The notes under the pieces: generated by a model | Seen by the model: the letters and a program-made list of their open reading frames with translations, nothing else | Told to the model about the DNA's origin: nothing | The model's database searches: none | Made by a program: the position numbers and the translations under genes | Origin: Diplonema papillatum | Taxonomy: Eukaryota; Euglenozoa; Diplonemea; Diplonemida; Diplonemidae | NCBI GenBank assembly: GCA_030068145.1 | Contig: JAPJBO010000479.1 | Span: 107,980 to 171,979 of the forward strand | Reading direction: 5' to 3' | DNA: 64,000 nt | Part shown: piece after piece, positions 28,871-39,201 of the stretch | Position numbering within the stretch: position 1 is the first letter of the stretch | Layout: the number at the start of each line of letters is the position of its first letter

Positions 28871-29625
28871 ATAGGCCCTCTTCAGGGTTCTGGGCACGCA
28901 TGGCCGGCCAGTGCGCCGAAGTCGAACTTCGATCGGACAGCTGTGCACCTGTAGAAGATACCAACATCTTCATCGTAGCCGCCGCCTGTTTAGCACGTCC
29001 CGGATTTCCTTGTTCTTCAGCAGAAAGCCGTTGGCTGAACAACGGCTCCGCATGCTGCTTCACCACCTCGGAAGGCAGCAGGACGGCCCCGCAGAAAATG
29101 AGAGAGCTAAAAAGAAGAAGCTGGTGTCTATCGAAGATACGACAAGCGATGAAGAGCCGGAAGCAGCGCAGCGTCGAGCCGAAAGCCCGCGCAACTAAAA
29201 GCAGTCCGAATGCCAAACCCGGCAGTTGTCAAGGAAGCGCGGGCGTTGAGCGAAATACTCGCAAAGCAGCCGCAAAACTAGTGTGATGGACCTTTCTTCG
29301 GAGGGGCTCACGCACTCAAAGATCGACTGATACGCAAAGCAGCCGCAAAAGCTGACCGGGTCGCACAAGACTAATTTTTAGTACCAACAATGCATTGTTA
29401 ACACAAAAAACTTTTTCCCAGCCAGTGCACCCCCCCGATTTCCCCCGGTTTTAAAAATCGGGGGGTTTTTAGCCCCCGATTCCCCCCCGATTTCCCCCGA
29501 TTTCCCCCAATTTTCCCGTATCAGGGGGGTAAATGACAACGAATTATACTGATACTAAAAGAAGTTCCGGGTCGCCGAACAGTAGCCGGACCGGACGCGT
29601 GTCAAATAACTGGCATTCTTCGAAC

Positions 29626-30224
29626 CCTATACGAAGCAGGTGAAAATTCACAACAACAATAAAACGGAGCGCGAGACTCCGCAAGCAAGGAATGGATCCA
29701 TTGAGTGACTCGGCTATTTTCTCATTTGTACTGTGTGTGTGTGTGTGTGTGTGGTCCTTTTTAAGATGGATTGTGTCTGTTGCCGCCCGAGGGAACCGGC
29801 TGTGAGCGGAGACCGGCACACGACGCCGGTCTCTCCGGATTGCACCAGGAGAGAACTTCGCGGCGGATCACAAAGCACCCGCCCTGCGCGAGGCACGGGC
29901 CCAAGACCCGTGCATGGCTACCGTAGCACCCTCCATGTTTGCACCTTCCTCGGATGTTACGGTCGGAAAGGGGCTTCAATGTAGTTGGGAAAACACGTTC
30001 CCCTTCCCCGAGTTCTGCGTGCGGGGTTGTCACCGGGCAACTGCCGCAGCAGCTGCAGGTACGTCCTTCGCCCTTGGCTCACTTTCGGGAGGTGTCGCTG
30101 CTCACCTACCAGTGTCTTTCTGGCTGTTGCCCAAGTACTGTGTGTGTGTGCCCGTGTGTTGTCAGAGGAAACGAAACAGGAAAGCCATGTTGAAGCGCCG
30201 AAGCGCGGCAGCGAATGCCGGCAA
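29626..30224. other. Gene-free stretch
   Basis: A TG microsatellite lies at 29732-29753. No gene or repeat family was otherwise recognised. Confidence 0.4.
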
Positions 30225-30680
30225 AAAGCTCGTCGAATACACTGAGGGCTGCGGGCTCATGCCAAACGTGCCCGAAGGGTGAAATGTGCGTACGTGTGTA
30301 AACCCTGTTTTGAGTGATTTAACACAGCACGCTGCCATCCGACACTTTTTGATATATATAGACAAACAAGCTTGTTATTCAAAAGCATTGAGAGCTTTGG
30401 ACTCTTGTTGAGGCCCATGCACCAGACTTCTTTGCCCAAGGCAGCGAGTGTGATGGCTATAAACTCATCAAATACACTGAGAATGGTGGGCTCTTGTGGA
30501 GGCCCATGCCAGACGTGCCGAAGGCAGAACCCTGGCAAAAAGAACTCGTAAAAAGCATTGAGAGCGTTGGGCTCTTGTTGAGGCCCATGCCAGACGTGCC
30601 GAAGGCAGCGAATATGCTGGCTATAAACTCGCCCAATACTGTGAATACACTGAGAGTTGTGGGTTTACTAAGGCCCACGC
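30225..30680. repeat. Degenerate tandem block (about five units) and a box-plus-palindrome element
   Basis: Units near 30230, 30385, 30475, 30555 and 30650 share CATTGAGAGCGTTGGGCTCT, TGAGGCCCATGCCAGACGTG and CGAAGGCAGCGAA. On the minus strand they read as repeats of EFIASIFAAFGTSGMGLNKS, but frames break between units. 30326-30352 carries the box ACGCTGCCATCCGACACTTT, followed by the palindrome AACAAGCTTGTT (30365-30376). Confidence 0.7.
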
Positions 30681-30919
30681 CTGCTATGTGCACAACACGG
30701 CTACACCACCAGGATGCAGCCCCGCTCAGGTGTCTCCTGTAAGGTTTCAAGAAAAAAGAACTTACAGTCTACAGCAGGCAAACGACCCAGCACGATTCTC
30801 GCACGGTAAGGTGAGAGTTTCGGCCTGTCAGTCGTCGTTGCACGTATCTTCTCTTCTTGGACGGTAGATCGAGTCCAGAAAAAATACTCGAGGGACTGCC
30901 TTGTGCTCATTTCGAAGGA

Positions 30920-31108
30920 GGCTAGAGGGGAGAAAACAATACAACTACAAAGTGGGTCTTTTTTTGTTGACCGCTTACGCCCGCCACTAAACCCAGATTT
31001 ACCTGTGTTTCGTGTGGGCTACAGCACATTTACCCCTTTGATTTATCGCAACTGGCAGTCTCCTCAAGCATTTCCTACAAAGCAGGTGCTTATACAAAAA
31101 AAAAAAAG
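30920..31108 (+). repeat. SINE-like family S, full copy
   Basis: Starts GAGGGGAGAAAACAATACAA, runs through CCCGCCACTAAACCCAGATT and CGCAACTGGCAGTCTCCTCA, and ends in a 12-A tail after GGTGCTTATAC. The copy at 43976-44167 is colinear throughout. No pol III A/B boxes were convincing. Confidence 0.8.
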
Positions 31109-31374
31109 AGGGGTAAAGATCTTGGTTTCATGTTCTGGGAGAACCTTTGCCTCATTCATGCACCTTTGATGCTGGCAAGGGTTTCTTCGAAGAAAGAGTA
31201 GCCACGCCTTAGCAGTCCCTGGGGCTCTCCCCCCACCACCTGCAGTGTGTTCTCGTGGTCATCGCTACCGCGCTGACCTTTCCCGAGAGAAAGAGAGAGG
31301 GGGAGGGGGAGGGGGAGGGAGGGGGGGAAAGCGACAAGCCGCCAGCTTCGGTGCTTCTTTCATGTTTTATGTGT

Positions 31375-31512
31375 GCCAGTTGATCATTTTCCCTGGTTCG
31401 TCTTCAGGTTTAGAATTATCACCAACCACTAACACACGCTGTCAGTCGTATTAGCCTTTACAATAGGGTGGAACATTGTCGAGCAGCCCGCAAAGTGGTA
31501 AGTACTAAATAA
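31375..31512 (+). repeat. Dispersed family P, diverged copy
   Basis: GTGTGCCAGTTGATCATTTT, CACCAACCACTAACACACGC, then TTTACAATAGGGTGGAACAT and AAGTACTAAATAA. Other copies are at 43190-43345, 48675-48830 and 55668-55830. Confidence 0.65.
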
Positions 31513-31899
31513 CAGAGAGTCTTGGCACTTTAAGTGCGGAATGAGCCCTTTGGTCTGCTTTCTCATGTCACCGCGGATGTTCGGACCGCTTTTTCATTGG
31601 GTTCGCGGACTAATCAGAAGCTGGAGCTCGGCAATGGCTCCGGTTGCAAGGTGGCCCAGTTTGCTGGGCATCAGCGTATTGCTGGGATCCAGAAGGCGGG
31701 GCCTCGCATCGAGACCTGTGCTCCGTGAACGGTGCTTGCAAATAATCTCTTCATCAGGATACTGTGGAAACCCCAGCGTGCCCAAAGCAGGCGTTCGCCG
31801 TGAATGATAAAGCATGGAAATATTCGACGTAGCTGCTTCGACTCCGAATGGAAGGGAGGAAATATAGGGTAAGGGGAAATACGATACAAACACAATCTG
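31513..31899. other. Unassigned stretch
   Basis: A plus frame (31534-31728, containing LGSRTNQKLELGNGSGCKVA) and an overlapping minus frame are both open, with balanced codon content, but neither resembles a family I know. Could be a relic. Confidence 0.3.
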
Positions 31900-32112
31900 A
31901 TTTGTTCTTCGCTTACACACGATTGCTTTCTCACTCAAAACCTTTTTGACCTGTTGTGTTTGTGTGATTTGTCGTGTAGGGGTAGACCCGCATGACCTCA
32001 CGTCCGTTCAACACGTGGTTCGGTAGTCACAGCACTTGGTATCCCTTCTGTTCTTTGTCGGGCAGCATCGTCGAGCATTTCCTTTCAAGCTGGCGCTTAT
32101 GTAAAATAACAA
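31900..32112 (+). repeat. Family N, full copy
   Basis: TTGCTTACAC...GTTGTGTTTGTGTGATTTG, GACCCGCATGACCTCACGTC, AAGCTGGCGCTTATGTAAAA. Matches 45110-45290 over its whole length. Confidence 0.75.
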
Positions 32113-32344
32113 GGGTCCTTGCGGACACAACTGTTTTCGTTCCACCGGGGGTGGTGCAAAAAAAAAAAAAAAAAAAGCGAGGGGGGGAGGGATCCTAGTA
32201 ATATGTTTAAGGTAGAATACTGCGTCTCGCGCACATGTTTCGACGCTGGTATCAAGTCTTCTTTCGAAGGAAAAAGGAAGAGCACACAGAACCGGGTACA
32301 AAGACTCCGAAAGGTATATAGGAATGGAGGGAACGGTGGGGACG

Positions 32345-32640
32345 CAAGGTCACTGCCCAACTCGCTCCTACATCTGCTGTCGCCGTCTCTCTTCGAAACC
32401 CGGAGACTCGAAAGGGAGCGGAACCGTTTCGGAGGAAGCCGTCCAACAATGACAGCAAGCAGCAGCGTTTCCTGCGCGCCTGTGGTGCTGGAAGAGATGT
32501 GAAAACGGGTTTTTTTTTTTTTTTGCCTGGAGGATTTTCGTGTTATTCTGCAGATGCTTTGAGCTATCTTTGTGCCTATGCTTTCAGTCGTCTTCTTAAC
32601 CATGGTTAAGTGCGCAAATGGTGTCAGCCGAAGCTGGTGA
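32345..32640 (+). repeat. Block X and a family V copy
   Basis: 32357-32488 (ACTCGCTCCTACATCTGCTG, CGGAGGAAGCCGTCCAACAA) is repeated at 33364-33495, bracketing the 28S fragments. Family V follows at 32499 (GTGAAAACGGG, a T-run, TCTGCAGATGCTTTGAGCTA) and ends with the palindrome CTTAACCATGGTTAAG and the hairpin AGCTGGTGAAGCTTCGG. Confidence 0.85.
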
Positions 32641-32689
32641 AGCTTCGGGCCACCCACGTTATGAGAAAATGTTGTTTCAGGCCGGCACA

Positions 32690-33187
32690 TTCCGGCTTAG
32701 AGGCATTCAGCCATAATCCATCCAGTGGTAGCATCACGGCACTGTCCGATCGAACAACCGTAGATACCAGGGACTAGAAACGGGAGGTCCTCTCGTACTA
32801 CCCCGTATTGCTGTCGGAATGCGCTGGCCCGATGGGCTCTCTCTCCATCAGTAGGGTAAAACCAACCTGTCTCACCGCCGGTCCATTCGGACTCGTATAG
32901 ACGCGGTTGGAGATACGGGATCTGGATGTGAATTTGGAAGTTGCTGTTCGCCGAAGCTAGTCGTGGCCCGATAAATCCGATGTGCCCTGAGTAACTCACG
33001 CATTCCTCTAGACTGGGTTCTGGCTTAGAGGCGTTCAGCCATAATCCATCCAGTGGTAGCATCACGGCACTGTCCGATCGAACAACCGTAGATACCAGGG
33101 ACTAGAAACGGGAGTTCCTCTCGTACTACCCCGTATTGCTGTCGGAATGCGCTGGCCCGATGGGCTCTCTCTCCATCAGTAGGGTAA

Positions 33188-33230
<43 letters not shown>

Positions 33231-33236
33231 CTCATA
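32690..33236 (-). rRNA. 28S (LSU) rRNA 3'-region fragments, tandem partial duplication
   Basis: Read on the minus strand this contains the conserved LSU segments GTGAGACAGGTTGGTTTTAC, GTAGTACGAGAGGA, CGATCGGACAGTGCCGTGAT and CCACTGGATGGATTATGGCT, then CTGAACGCCTCTAAGCC. The block occurs twice, offset by about 328 bp. The upstream copy (33236 to about 32880) also has GAGCTGGGTTTAGACCGTC and about 130 nt beyond CTCTAAGCC; the downstream copy stops just after that motif. Only the terminal few hundred nucleotides of a several-kilobase gene are present and flanks are unrelated repeats, so it is a dispersed rDNA fragment and not a working unit. Confidence 0.95.
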
Positions 33237-33625
33237 CAACGTGTTCTTTTAGTGTGGTATTCATTTGCATGCAAACGACTCTCCACTAACGCGACAAGAC
33301 TGTGAATACACCGTGGTATAACAAAAGGTTTGAAGTTGGAATGCGAAGATAAGAGTCTGCAACTCGCTCCTGCATCTGCTGTCGCCGTCTCTCTTCGAAA
33401 CCCGGAGACTCGAAAGGGGCGGAACCGTTTCGGAGGAAGCCGTCCAACAATGACAGCAAGCAGCAGCGTTTCCGGCTCGCCTTGTGGTGCTGACGTGTTC
33501 TTTTCGTGGTACTCATTTGCATGCAAACGACTCTCCACAAACGCGACAAGACTGTGAATTCACGGTGGGTACGGCGTGGTATAATAAAAAGGTTCGAAGT
33601 TGGAATGCGAAGATAAGAATCTGTG
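33237..33625. repeat. Direct repeats flanking the rRNA fragments
   Basis: 33240-33358 and 33498-33625 share TTCATTTGCATGCAAACGAC and AGTTGGAATGCGAAGATAAG. Between them lies the second copy of block X (33364-33495). Confidence 0.85.
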
Positions 33626-34137
33626 GCGATGGGCTGCAGGAATCACTCGGTTGATTGGCGAGTCGTGTTTTTTTCGACTATATTCATTCTCGCGGTCGCT
33701 CGGTCCTTTCCTGAGCCAAATCACCCCCCCTGCCCGATTGAACGTTGTCGAGCCTTGTCCTTTTTGGGGGTTAAGAAAGCAAACAATCCGTGGCGATATA
33801 ATCTGCATCTGCAGCAGTTTAGTAGAGTGCAATCGCCGCGGAATCGAGTGTGGTTATCGAGTTCAGGTCGCGTTCAGAGGGGGGGGGCGTTGTTATTGGT
33901 GCTGGTTTTGAGGGATAAGGAAGCATTAGAGATCTTTTTGTGGTGGTCCCGGTGTAGTTTGTGCTGCCGCCAACTTCTTTTACACTCGTTCTCTTCTCTA
34001 CTCACTACTGTTCGTACTCTTTCACTCTTTTTCTCACTTTGGCTTTTTTTTTTTTTTTTTTTGAGCAGGCCGAGTTCCAGGCCTCTCTTCAGGTTGTTCT
34101 TCTTCTTTTTCACCTGGTATGTCTTGAGTTAGGGATC
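33626..34137. other. Unassigned stretch
   Basis: T-rich with a poly-T run near 34046-34063. No gene recognised. Confidence 0.4.
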
Positions 34138-34375
34138 TCCATGTGAAGCACGGACATGTAAACTGTGACAGTGACATGAATCTTCAGTTTGGTGTTAGTT
34201 CGCTCATTGCTCAGGCTTACATTTTTGGAACACATTGCAATGTCTCGAAAAAAAGAACTCCTGCGACCGACACCACGAACACATTCGCAATGAATGTGGC
34301 CCTGGGCCCCCCACGTGCACACATGTTGCAGCAGCAGGGGTTGCCATGTAGCCCGTATCGGCCTGAGTCAACTGT
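34138..34375. repeat. Family Q joined to an R1 5' end
   Basis: 34138-34245 matches 1044-1150. 34258-34370 (GCGACCGACACCACGAACAC, GGGCCCCCCACGTGCACACA, TGTAGCCCGTATCGGCCT) is the far end of R1, so Q may be an alternative internal region of the same retroposon. Confidence 0.65.
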
Positions 34376-34547
34376 TACTTTGATGGGATGCTCACCGGGG
34401 AAGGGTCCGACCCAACCGTTTCAGAGGGGGGGTAGGTGAATTGGCTCATTTCCCTTCCGTGCTGGTGTACACGGTGATAGACAGCGGCAGGCAGTGCGGT
34501 GCAGCGCCAGGGGGTAGAAGGGTGGGACCGGGCGACGTACGCACGCG

Positions 34548-34811
34548 TCAGCTGACGTCGAGACACAGCGACACGAGCGTCGACTCCATCACTTCCCTGC
34601 TGACGGTGTTGCTGCCGACGGCGTGCGCCGCGGCCGCCGAACGAGTCAGGCCCTCGCTGGCCACGTACCGATAGTAGTGCACCAGCATCGAAAGCGCGGG
34701 GCCGGAGAACTTCGCATCGCTGTGCTCGGACACCATCTCCCGCACCAGCGGTTCTCCCAGCAGATGTGACCCGGTGCTGCCTTTGCTGCTCGCCTCGTGG
34801 ACTGCCGTCAT
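34548..34811 (-). CDS. CENPX: CENP-X / MHF2 histone-fold protein
   Basis: A single uninterrupted exon from an ATG at 34811 to TGA at 34548 gives 87 residues (human CENP-X has 81). CENP-X pairs with CENP-S (MHF1) as a histone-fold dimer or tetramer that acts in the CENP-T-W-S-X kinetochore complex and with FANCM at stalled forks. After a Ser/Gly-rich lead the sequence runs LVREMVSEHSDAKFSGPALS, then MLVHYYRYVASEGLTRSAAA and REVMESTLVSLCLDVS. This follows CENP-X helix by helix: LV..LL, K.SG.AL..M, VFV.EAA.R and the closing LE..LPQLLLDF. I start at this Met because codons before it turn into a (TG)n-derived His-Thr run. The neighbours are repeats only. Confidence 0.87.
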   Translation of the reverse strand: MTAVHEASSKGSTGSHLLGEPLVREMVSEHSDAKFSGPALSMLVHYYRYVASEGLTRSAAAAHAVGSNTVSREVMESTLVSLCLDVS

Positions 34812-34927
34812 TTTCTTTTCACAATTTTCGTGTGTGTGTGTGTGTGTGTTTGCGTGTGTGTGTTGTGTGTGCTGTGTCGGTTTCGTGGCTCGTGTGTGTT
34901 TGGTTCTTCTATTGCCTGACATTTTTT

Positions 34928-35173
34928 GTAGAGTGCAAGTTCGCTTAGGGATCCGGGGTTTTATAGTCTCCGGGTCTCCGGACCGTAGTCATAAAAGTTC
35001 CTTTAAGGTATAGTATGTTTGTGTGTATATCTTTGCTGCCTGTTGCCGACTATTCGACTTACTTTAGCGCGCGCTCTTTTTTCCTATGTGCTTTGCCAAG
35101 TCCATGGCTCTTGTGACCGACACCGAGTTCACGTTCGCGAGGAAAGCGATTTCGGGCCCCCCACGTGCATACA
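34928..35173 (-). mobile_element. Retroposon R1 copy interrupted by the LINE nest
   Basis: From TAGAGTGCAAGTTCGCTTAG through GCCTGTTGCCGACTATTCG and GACCGACACCGAGTTCACG to CCCCACGTGCATACATG. It then resumes at 41537 (GATGTTTAGCAGGGGTTGCC, TGTAGCCCGTATCGGTCT). The intervening 6.4 kb is LINE sequence, with ATGTTTAGCA duplicated at both edges. Confidence 0.85.
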
Positions 35174-36412
35174 TGTTTAGCATTGAGTTCTTTTAAGTAC
35201 ATGAACCACATGGATTAGCATGCACTGCCTTGAAAGTCAGGTTATCGGATGACGTCGTCACCTGCCATTGCGTCGTCAAGGTCGAGCATTTGTGGAGCTA
35301 GCGGGGTTTGGCTTTCTTGCGATTCCAGAGACTGAGTCGGCGAGTACGAGGGCGGGCACGTGTGTCCGTTTTTCACTTTCGAGGGCATTGGTGCCCGTGG
35401 TCCCCGGTCGTTTCTGAGAGCTGCTTGCCCTCGGTACCTTCTTCTTCCTTCGATGCACCCCTGACTCGGGGGTGGTCGCCTTCGTCTTCTTCCGCTTGCG
35501 GCCGGCGATCGGGCCTTCCTTCGGGGTGCCTAGCACCCTTTTCTTCAGCGCTGGTCGTTCGCTGGTTCCTGGCGTTGGTGGCGGCCTTTTGGTCGCCCGT
35601 CCGGTCGTCGCCGTCTCCTTTTTCGTTGCCGCGGGCGGCGCTTGCGCCGCTCGCTTTCCAACTGGCGTTCCCCGTTGTACGCCCACCTGGGTGGGTGAGG
35701 AGGGCCTCTTCTTCTTGTTGCGTCCGGGGGTTGACGGGACGTTCGGTTCGTTGGACTGGTGGTGGCCGCGGCGGCAACATGCCGCCGGTCGCCTCTGCGT
35801 CAGCGTAGGGAGCCTCTTGCACTCTTGGCAGGTTCCTCTGCCATGCGTGCGGCAGGCATGATGCCCGCTGCGGCAACACGCCGCCGCCGTCTTGCACTCG
35901 CCGCACTTCGTCGTGCTGTGCTCTGTGCACACCGCGATCGGCTGCCCATCGTTCGCGTGGTGATGGTGCCGGCAGCACATCTCTACCGTGGGCACGTCCC
36001 TTCGGACGAGTGCTCTGCACGCCTCACACTTCCCTTTGTGATGGGTCGCGCACGTGACGAGTGCCTTCTCTATATCGACACCCGGCATATGCACGGGGTC
36101 TGGGTGCAGTTGTGGTGGGGCAGGCAGGGCCCACCTCGCCGCTCTCCCGATCGTCCAGTCAGGGTACGCCGGGCACTGCGTCCCTACATCGCTTCCTTTC
36201 ACTTGTTCCTCAAGTATCGTCCCCGTGTGTGCCTCGCGAAAGCGTGGCCTGGGCCGTACACCCGATATCCCCGAGATGCCCATGAACGACAGCGACGTCG
36301 TCGGGCACACCCTCTCCTTTCTCATGCAGCTTCCCAGCCCTTGCTGTGCCGCCAGCTTGTCCAACGCGCTCATCATGCAGCGCAGGACGTTTCCCCGTTC
36401 TCTCACCCTTTA
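35174..36412 (-). mobile_element. LINE-A copy 0, 5'-truncated
   Basis: Carries the last 376 codons of the LINE ORF (stop near 35251; open from about 36406), from KGVRERGNVLRCMMSALDKL to the Cys/His clusters and the basic tail. The 3' UTR of about 60 nt ends AACTCAATGCTAAA. It differs from the neighbouring LINE-A by scattered substitutions (for instance ISGVRPRPR versus ISGIRPRPR), so the two are distinct and recent. Its truncated 5' edge abuts the 3' end of LINE-A exactly at CCCTTTAGCATTGAG (36407-36420). No promoter or RT domain is retained. Confidence 0.93.
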
Positions 36413-36474
36413 GCATTGAGTTCTTTTAAGTACATGAACCACACGGATTAACATGCACTGCCTTGAAAGTCAGG

Positions 36475-39201
36475 TTATCGGATGACGTCGTCACCTGCCA
36501 TCGCGTCGTCAAGATCGAGCATTTGTGGAGCTAGCGGGGTTTGGCTTTCTTGCGATTCCAGAGACTGAGTCGGCGAGTACGAGGGCGGGCACGTGTGCCC
36601 GTTTTTCACTTTCGAGGGCATTGGCGTGCCCGTGGTCCCCGGTCGTTTCTGAGAGCTGCTTGCCCTCGGAACCTTCTTCTTCCTTCGATGCACCCCTGAT
36701 TCGGGGGTGGTCGCCTTCGTCTTCTTCCGCTTGGGGCCGGCGATCGGGCCTTCCTTCGGGGTGTCAAGCACCCTCTTCTTCAGCGCTGGTCGTTCGCTGG
36801 TTCCTGGCGTTGGTGGCGGCCTCTTGGTCGCCCGTCCGGTCGTCGCCGTCTCCTTTTTCGTTGCCGCGAGCGGCGCTCGCGCCGCTCGCGCCGCTCGCTT
36901 TCCTACTGGCGTTTCCCGCTGTACACCCACCTGGGTGGGTGAGGAGGGCCTCTTCTTCTTGTTGCGTCCGGGGGTTGACTGGACGTTCGGCTTGTTGGAC
37001 TGGTGGTGGCCGCGGCTGCAACATGCCGCCGGTCGCCTCTGCGTCAGCGTAGGGAGCCTTTTGCACTCTTGGCAGGTTCCTCTGCCATGCGTGCGGCAGG
37101 CATGATGCCCGCTGCGGCAACACGCCGCCGCCGTCTTGCACTCGCCGCACTTCGTCGTGCTGTGCTCTGTGCACACCGCGATCGGCTGCCCATCGTTCGC
37201 GTGGTGATGGTGCCGGCAGCACATCTCTACCGTGGGAACGTCCCTTCGGACGAGTGCTCTGCACGCCTCACACTTCCCTTTGTGATGGGTCGCGCACGTG
37301 ACGAGTGCCTTCTCTATACCGACACCCGGCATATGCACGGGGTCTGGGTGCAGTTGTGGTGGGGCAGGCAGGGCCCACCTCGCCGCTCTCCCGATCGTCC
37401 AGTCAGGGTACGTCGGGCACTGCGTCCCTACATCGCTTCCTTTCACTTGTTCCTCAAGTATCGTCCCCGTGTGTGCCTCGCGAAAGCGTGGCCTGGGCCG
37501 TATACCCGATATCCCCGTGATGCCCATGAACGACAGCGACGTCGTCGGGCACACCCTCTCTCCTCTCATGCAGCTTCCCAGCCCTTGCTGTGCCGCCAGC
37601 TTGTCCAACGCGCTCATCATGCAGCGCAGGACGTTTCCCCGTTCTCTCACCCCCTTCGGCGCATTCCCGTGCAGCGGCATGCTGAGGCCCGAGAAGAGTT
37701 CAAAGTCGATCGCAAGCTCCAGCATTGACGCCTGCCCGTTCTCGGTCCATTGCATGTCCGACAGCCACGCTACCAACGCATAAAACGTCGGTAGTCCCCA
37801 GGTCTTGTTCCGCTCCCACGTCCATGCCGGGGCAATCCGCGCGAAGGGGTGGTCAAATTTCTCGGCAGGCATCGCATTCGCTCTCGACCAGGGGGTCGTG
37901 GGGTTCCTGGCCACCCAGCCACGTGCTTCGAGCCCAGCCCGTTCCGCAAGGATTTCAGCCATCATCTCCTGGAGCCGCCTCGAGAATTGGGCATTCTCGG
38001 GTACTACCACACCGTGTTCCAGCGTGCATCTGGGCCAGTCGGCCCGGTTGGCTGCCATCAGCTCGGCATGTGCCTCTCGTCGCCGTATGTGCGAGTACGC
38101 TCCGCAGTCCCAGAATACGTGTTTCTCGTCCTCGGTGTCGCCGCTTCCACAGTGCTTGCAGCTGGGCGCCTGCGGCTCAGCTCCGGCCTGCCTCATCCGC
38201 GACGTGTACTCAGCCGTGTTCACCCCCCCCGCCAACGCTACACGTATAAGCCTCGCGGTGTGCGCGGGACATTCACGCATCCTCCAGAAGGAGTTCGTCC
38301 GCTCCAGGTCGGCTCTCTGTATGCCCTCAAATCCCGGCCGCCTCGCCACCAGTCGGGACCACGTCTTCGCCCTCAAGTCCGCCCTAACTTCATGTCCCCT
38401 CTTCGAAGGTGCCGAGGTTAACGGGTCATATGTTGCACCATTCCTCAGCGTGCGAGACAGGGGCCCGGGTCCCCATACGTGTCCACACTCCTCCATGCTC
38501 CTCATCGCCAGTCCAACTGGCCCCAGGGGTAGGTCCCCCTCGGCGTATCTTCCCCGGATGCTCTCCATCAGAGGCAGCAGTCGTGGCAACCTCTCGCACG
38601 CCGCGTAAAACGCTGTCGTCACCCTATATGCTAGGCATGTACCGGGATCCGTCAGGTGGCCCTTCTCCTGAAAGTTTAGGACCATCTCCCTCGCGCGCTT
38701 CGGGTTGGATCCACCCCAGATCAGTCCCATCACCGACGTCGTCAGCCGTTTCATCGCCACCTTCGATACCGGCGCGAAAGAGCAGCCTGACAGCGCCGCC
38801 GGTAGCACATTCGACTGCACAATCCGGACCCGCTTTTCGTACCGGAACGGCGCATGGCGGAGGCCTTCCGCCAGGGCAGCCGCCTTCTCCACCCTCTCCG
38901 AGTCGGACCTTTCCGTCCTATTCTTCGCCGTCGAGACTAGGACCCCGAGGCACTTGACGGATTTGCTAAACCGCAGCAGCGCATCCACGCTGCGGAGTTT
39001 GAGAGTCGACTGATGCCTACGTCTCGTCGAGAACGCGACCGTCTTCTGGAGGTTTAGCTCCATCCCGGTGAGTGTGCAGAACTCGTCTACTACGTCCACT
39101 CCCTTTTGCAGGGCGGCCTCCGACAGCCTGGACAGCAGTGTGGCGTCGTCCGCAAATGACCTAGGTCCGCTTCTTTCTTGACCGCTTTCATCACTGGGCA
39201 T
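36475..39201 (-). pseudogene. LINE-A RT C-terminal part, zinc motif and Cys/His repeat tail
   Basis: 908 codons. It begins just before RT motif C (FADDATLLSRL) and continues with motif D (GMELNLQKTVAFSTRRR) and motif E (KCLGVLVST). Near residue 350 is the CKHCGSG...H..WDC knuckle common in LINE C-termini. A conserved segment LELAIDFELFSGLSMP follows. Near residues 640-750 three clusters of CxxHxxxxCxxC type (ATHHKGKCEAC, TEHSTTKCGEC, RTHGRGTCQEC) each pair with CCRxxHH (CCRHHHH, CCRSGHH, CCSRGHH). The last 150 residues are Lys/Arg/Pro/Thr-rich and end GDDVIR. The N-terminal Met of this frame is an accident of the frameshift. Confidence 0.92.

Larger units (their letters stand above)
27040..29625. 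mobile_element. Nested DNA-transposon cluster
   Basis: The outermost layer is a copy of the 154-bp MITE, split into 27045-27080 and 29556-29620. Comparison with the uninterrupted site at 9700-9712 (GTCGAATACTAAAA) shows a later insertion that duplicated AT. The inserted element begins CAGTATAATTCGTTGTCATT and ends with its complement (29528-29555), a pogo-like terminus. Inside it are a hAT-type MITE (27121-27766), a family M copy, G-rich repeats of GGGGGAAATC at 28135-28270 mirrored by CCCCCGATTT at 29430-29520, and a hAT transposase relic. Confidence 0.75.

Noticed and set aside
34548-34922. Longer CENP-X start at 34922
   Set aside because: The extra N-terminal residues are Thr-His runs derived from the adjacent TG microsatellite.
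35308-38957. Plus-strand frames of 100-270 codons opposite the LINE
   Set aside because: GC-rich antisense shadows of the LINE ORF; the RT and zinc motifs are on the minus strand.
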